From Oligoflexia bacterium (GTDB lineage: Bacteria > Bdellovibrionota > Bdellovibrionia > Bdellovibrionales > UBA1609), in NCBI GenBank assembly GCA_026914095.1, contig JAPPIY010000007.1:1-7598 (forward strand): DNA of 7,598 nt, written 5' to 3'. The position numbers were made by a program, and so were the translations under genes. The notes under the pieces were generated by a model. It saw only the letters and a program-made list of their open reading frames with translations. It did no database searches and was not told where the DNA came from. Every line of letters starts with the position of its first letter. The first letter of the stretch is position 1. Shown piece by piece: positions 6,155 to 7,598 of the stretch.

Positions 6155-6258
6155 ATGAAAGCTTTTAGATATAAGGAGGTTTCAAAGCTTTTATGAAACA
6201 TAAAAATAAAGACCGAAAAATTTTAGAAACTGCTATAAATTTAAGCTTTATCTTCATT
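6155..6258 (+). other. Two overlapping micro-ORFs, no gene supported
   Basis: ATG 6155 opens 13 codons (MKAFRYKEVSKLL) ending at 6196; ATG 6193 opens 22 codons (MKHKNKDRKILETAINLSFIFI), with an excellent AAGGAGGT at 6173-6180 but 12 bases of spacing. The first faintly recalls HicA-type N-termini, the second TetR N-termini (RKILETAI). Both are too short to call and may be remnants or chance. Confidence 0.15.
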
Positions 6259-6271
6259 TAAAAAATTTTAT

Positions 6272-6303
6272 GCTGTATTAATATATGTAATTCCTGAAAA
6301 TTC
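6272..6303 (-). repeat. Inverted partial copy of the palindrome's right arm
   Basis: This stretch is a near reverse complement of 6115-6145, sharing GCTGT, TTAA, TATAT and AATTCCTGAA in order with a few mismatches and gaps. Together the two copies bracket 6146-6271, so a second, larger stem or a nested, decayed element is possible. Confidence 0.45.
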
Positions 6304-6321
6304 AAACAGGAGCAACATAAA

Positions 6322-6346
6322 TAGACTTATGTCTAGAATGTCTAGA
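6322..6346. repeat. Small tandem repeat ATGTCTAGA x2 with adjoining inverted repeat
   Basis: ATGTCTAGA occurs twice head to tail (6329-6337, 6338-6346), and TAGAC TTAT GTCTA (6322-6335) forms a small palindrome overlapping the first copy. It lies about 45 bases upstream of the candidate promoter at 6392. A regulatory role is unproven. Confidence 0.3.
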
Positions 6347-6391
6347 AAAAAGTTCTCAAAGATAAAATTCTCCGTTTATATAGATATTTAG

Positions 6392-6421
6392 TTGACATGA
6401 AAAAAATTCAAGAACAAGAAT
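6392..6421 (+). promoter_or_regulatory. Candidate promoter of the 6487 gene
   Basis: A perfect TTGACA (6392-6397) is followed after 18 bases by AAGAAT (6416-6421, 4 of 6). The predicted start near 6428 leaves a leader of about 60 bases with GAGG (6473-6476) 10 bases before the ATG. Confidence 0.4.
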
Positions 6422-6486
6422 AAAACTTAAGGGCATAAGGAATGAAGAAGGTTTTGAGGCTTTTCAATTAACGAGGTATGTGAACA

Positions 6487-7203
6487 ATGGAAAAATATAA
6501 TTACCAATTACCAATTCAAAAACTAGATAGTAAACAAAACGGTTTATTTTTAAAGAGTGTTCTTTTATCAGCTATTATTGTTTGCTCTGCCTGCAAAGAA
6601 AAAACAACACAAGCAGAACACACAGGGAAGATGTTGAAAAAAGAATGGCAAATGGGCAAAGGAAAATTGTTGGAACAGAACCGCAAACTCGGCAAAAGGA
6701 AAATTGTTGGAACAGAACCGCAAACTCGGCAAAAGGAAATTCAGACTGCCGAGTCAAAGGAGGAAAGACTCCAAACCGTAATTAACCAGATGAAAGCTTT
6801 TGAAGCAGATCCAGATAAGCGTAAGGGTGTAAAACCTAAACCAGGAACTATTGCGCGCTATATTAATTTTACATCTGATAAAGATGAAGCCAGTTATAGG
6901 AGATATCCAGATAAATATATGAATAAAGTTTCTATGCAGGAAGCTTTATTTCTTATGACTTCTTACTGTTCCATTCTTTTCATCTATCCAAAAGAAGCAG
7001 AATATATAAAAAGTTCAAGCGTCATTTGTGAAGAGTACAGCCATTGGCTAGGTCTTAGAAGAGGTGGCCTGCAGTGCTTTTGTCGATTTACCCACACACA
7101 AGTTAATACAATATTTTATAAAAAGCCTTTTCTTGGTGAATACCAAGGAAGTACAAATTCAAACTGGCAAGAAGACTATAAGAGGCTTACACAACAAAAG
7201 TAA
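6487..7203 (+). CDS. Hypothetical protein, possible lipoprotein, frame joined through a 37-bp tandem repeat
   Basis: No family is recognised in these 238 residues. A long polar head (1-19) is followed by a hydrophobic stretch (about 20-33) and CSAC with C36 as a possible lipidation cysteine; the box is imperfect because the -3 residue is Cys. A charged low-complexity stretch follows (37-100), encoded partly by two identical 37-bp units. Since 37 is not a multiple of three, copy 1 reads GKLLEQNRKLGK and copy 2 reads RKIVGTEPQTRQK. With one or three copies the frame would stop at 6781 or 6785, so only the two-copy state links the signal-like part to the C-terminal part (about 102-238). That part is mixed alpha/beta in character with several cysteines and aromatic residues (SYCSILFIYPK, HWLGLRRGG, FCRFTHTQ). 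GAGG 10 bases upstream supports ATG 6487. The gene stands alone in a repeat-rich stretch. Confidence 0.55.
   Translation: MEKYNYQLPIQKLDSKQNGLFLKSVLLSAIIVCSACKEKTTQAEHTGKMLKKEWQMGKGKLLEQNRKLGKRKIVGTEPQTRQKEIQTAESKEERLQTVINQMKAFEADPDKRKGVKPKPGTIARYINFTSDKDEASYRRYPDKYMNKVSMQEALFLMTSYCSILFIYPKEAEYIKSSSVICEEYSHWLGLRRGGLQCFCRFTHTQVNTIFYKKPFLGEYQGSTNSNWQEDYKRLTQQK
6661..6734 (+). repeat. Two perfect 37-bp tandem repeats inside the 6487 gene
   Basis: Units 6661-6697 and 6698-6734 are identical, followed by a 5-base start of a third (GGAAA at 6735). The unit length changes the reading frame between copies. Identity over 37 bases implies recent duplication. Confidence 0.95.
6724..6754. other. Hairpin at the downstream edge of the tandem repeat
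   Basis: ACTCGGCA (6724-6731) pairs perfectly with TGCCGAGT (6747-6754) around a 15-base loop. The left half also occurs at the end of repeat copy 1. Such a stem could favour replication slippage between the copies. Just beyond it, AAAGGAGG (6756-6763) looks like a Shine-Dalgarno but the next in-frame ATG (6790) is 26 bases away. Confidence 0.45.
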
Positions 7204-7375
7204 GTTGCGAGGAAATTGTTAATGGGAATAAGTCTCAAAATTCAAATCGGCTCATTACACAATTAATTATTTAGAAGGCTTTTTAAATAGTTTCATTTTT
7301 TTCTCATTTTGTAAAATTGGTTATAATTTTGTTCACAAAAAACATCCTTTTATTGTTTATATAAAGAGTATCGGC

Positions 7376-7393
7376 CTTCTTCTTCTTCTTCTT
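7376..7393 (+). repeat. (CTT)6 microsatellite
   Basis: Six perfect CTT units. On the minus strand they read as six lysine codons in one open frame; no promoter or start is associated. Confidence 0.9.
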
Positions 7394-7491
7394 GAATCTT
7401 TTTTTAAGTTTTTTTTCAGAAAAGCTTTGAAACCTTACACCTAGTTGATCTACTAAACTACGGGCTTGCCAAAGAACAAGCTCAAAAAAGG

Positions 7492-7512
7492 AAAAAAACT
7501 GAATAATTCAGT
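7492..7512 (-). terminator. Weak terminator-like palindrome on the minus strand
   Basis: ACTGAAT/ATTCAGT (7498-7512) is a perfect 15-base palindrome with a one-base centre. On the minus strand it is followed by six T (7497-7492). The stem is AT-rich with a minimal loop. It could end a minus-strand gene lying beyond the right edge, or be an operator-like site. Confidence 0.3.
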
Positions 7513-7598
7513 AAAATCAAGTATTAACCCGCCATGCTTTTTCCTTGCTTTTCCCGCAGTTTCACACTCAAACAAAGTCAATCACAGCGAAATCACAG

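Larger units (their letters stand above)
7204..7598. other. Gene-free right end, possible remnants only
   Basis: About 395 bases follow the 6487 gene with no ORF that has a start, a ribosome site and reasonable length. The minus strand has an open stretch without a start codon (about 7511-7302) that includes six AAG lysine codons, and another (about 7574-7455) reading ECETAGKARKKHGGLILDF; either could be decayed coding sequence. No tRNA or rRNA is seen. No clear plus-strand terminator follows the 6487 gene. Confidence 0.4.

Noticed and set aside
6155..6196. A HicA-like toxin N-terminus (MKAFRYKEVSKLL)
   Set aside because: Thirteen codons with no following GSH motif or antitoxin gene; chance cannot be excluded.
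6174..6254. A 31-codon minus-strand ORF starting near 6256
   Set aside because: Short, no ribosome site, AT-rich composition; nothing recognisable.
6193..6258. A TetR-like regulator start (RKILETAI) with a strong AAGGAGGT upstream
   Set aside because: Only 22 codons, 12-base spacing and no continuation in other frames; the resemblance is too slight to call a pseudogene.
6575..6785. A 60-codon minus ORF and a 67-codon plus ORF across the 37-bp repeats
   Set aside because: They are other frames of the repeat region. The plus one matters only as the frame that would be entered if the repeat number changed.
7204..7598. A transposase gene fragment in the right end
   Set aside because: Open stretches on the minus strand have no start and no DDE or other transposase motif that I can recognise; left as unexplained sequence.

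Overview
The window is AT-rich bacterial DNA with mostly housekeeping genes on the left two thirds and a low-coding, repeat-bearing stretch on the right. An FtsK-type N-terminus, a Fis-type DNA-binding protein, a class II (DDxxxxD) short-chain prenyl synthase and a possible lipoprotein signal fit a Gram-negative bacterium of the Proteobacteria or a close relative such as the Bdellovibrionota. No rRNA or other taxonomic marker is present, so this stays an inference.

Layout, left to right. (1) 1-139, minus: the first 46 codons of an ftsK-like gene that runs off the left edge. (2) 268-2220, plus: a gene encoding two Fis-like domains in one chain, followed with no gap (TAG then ATG) by dnaB, the replicative helicase. 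(3) 2380-3297, plus: a solitary beta-order DNA methyltransferase (SPPY type) with a strong Shine-Dalgarno and no visible restriction partner. (4) 3315-5941, minus: trpS, then 6 bases later a class II aldolase/adducin-family gene, then a 146-bp structure with two perfect 42-bp inverted arms, then a short prenyl diphosphate synthase gene with its own TATAAT box. The methyltransferase and prenyl synthase genes converge with 17 bases between them. (5) 5942-6486: about 540 bases with no convincing gene. It holds the trpS promoter, a 135-bp imperfect palindrome with a GC-rich core, and an inverted partial copy of one of its arms. (6) 6487-7203, plus: an unrecognised protein whose N-terminal signal-like part is joined to its C-terminal part through a 2 x 37-bp tandem repeat that shifts the reading frame. 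(7) 7204-7598: about 395 bases with no gene, only small repeats and possible remnants.

How the genes relate. The fis-like/dnaB pair and ftsK serve replication and chromosome handling and are transcribed divergently from 140-267. trpS and the aldolase form a tight operon; the long palindrome after the aldolase probably ends or processes that transcript, which would explain why the prenyl synthase has its own promoter. Both minus-strand promoters place the -10 box only 6-8 bases before the start codon, suggesting leaderless messages.

The best candidates for something new are the frame-controlling 37-bp repeat, the two-Fis single-chain protein beside dnaB, and the 146-bp palindrome.
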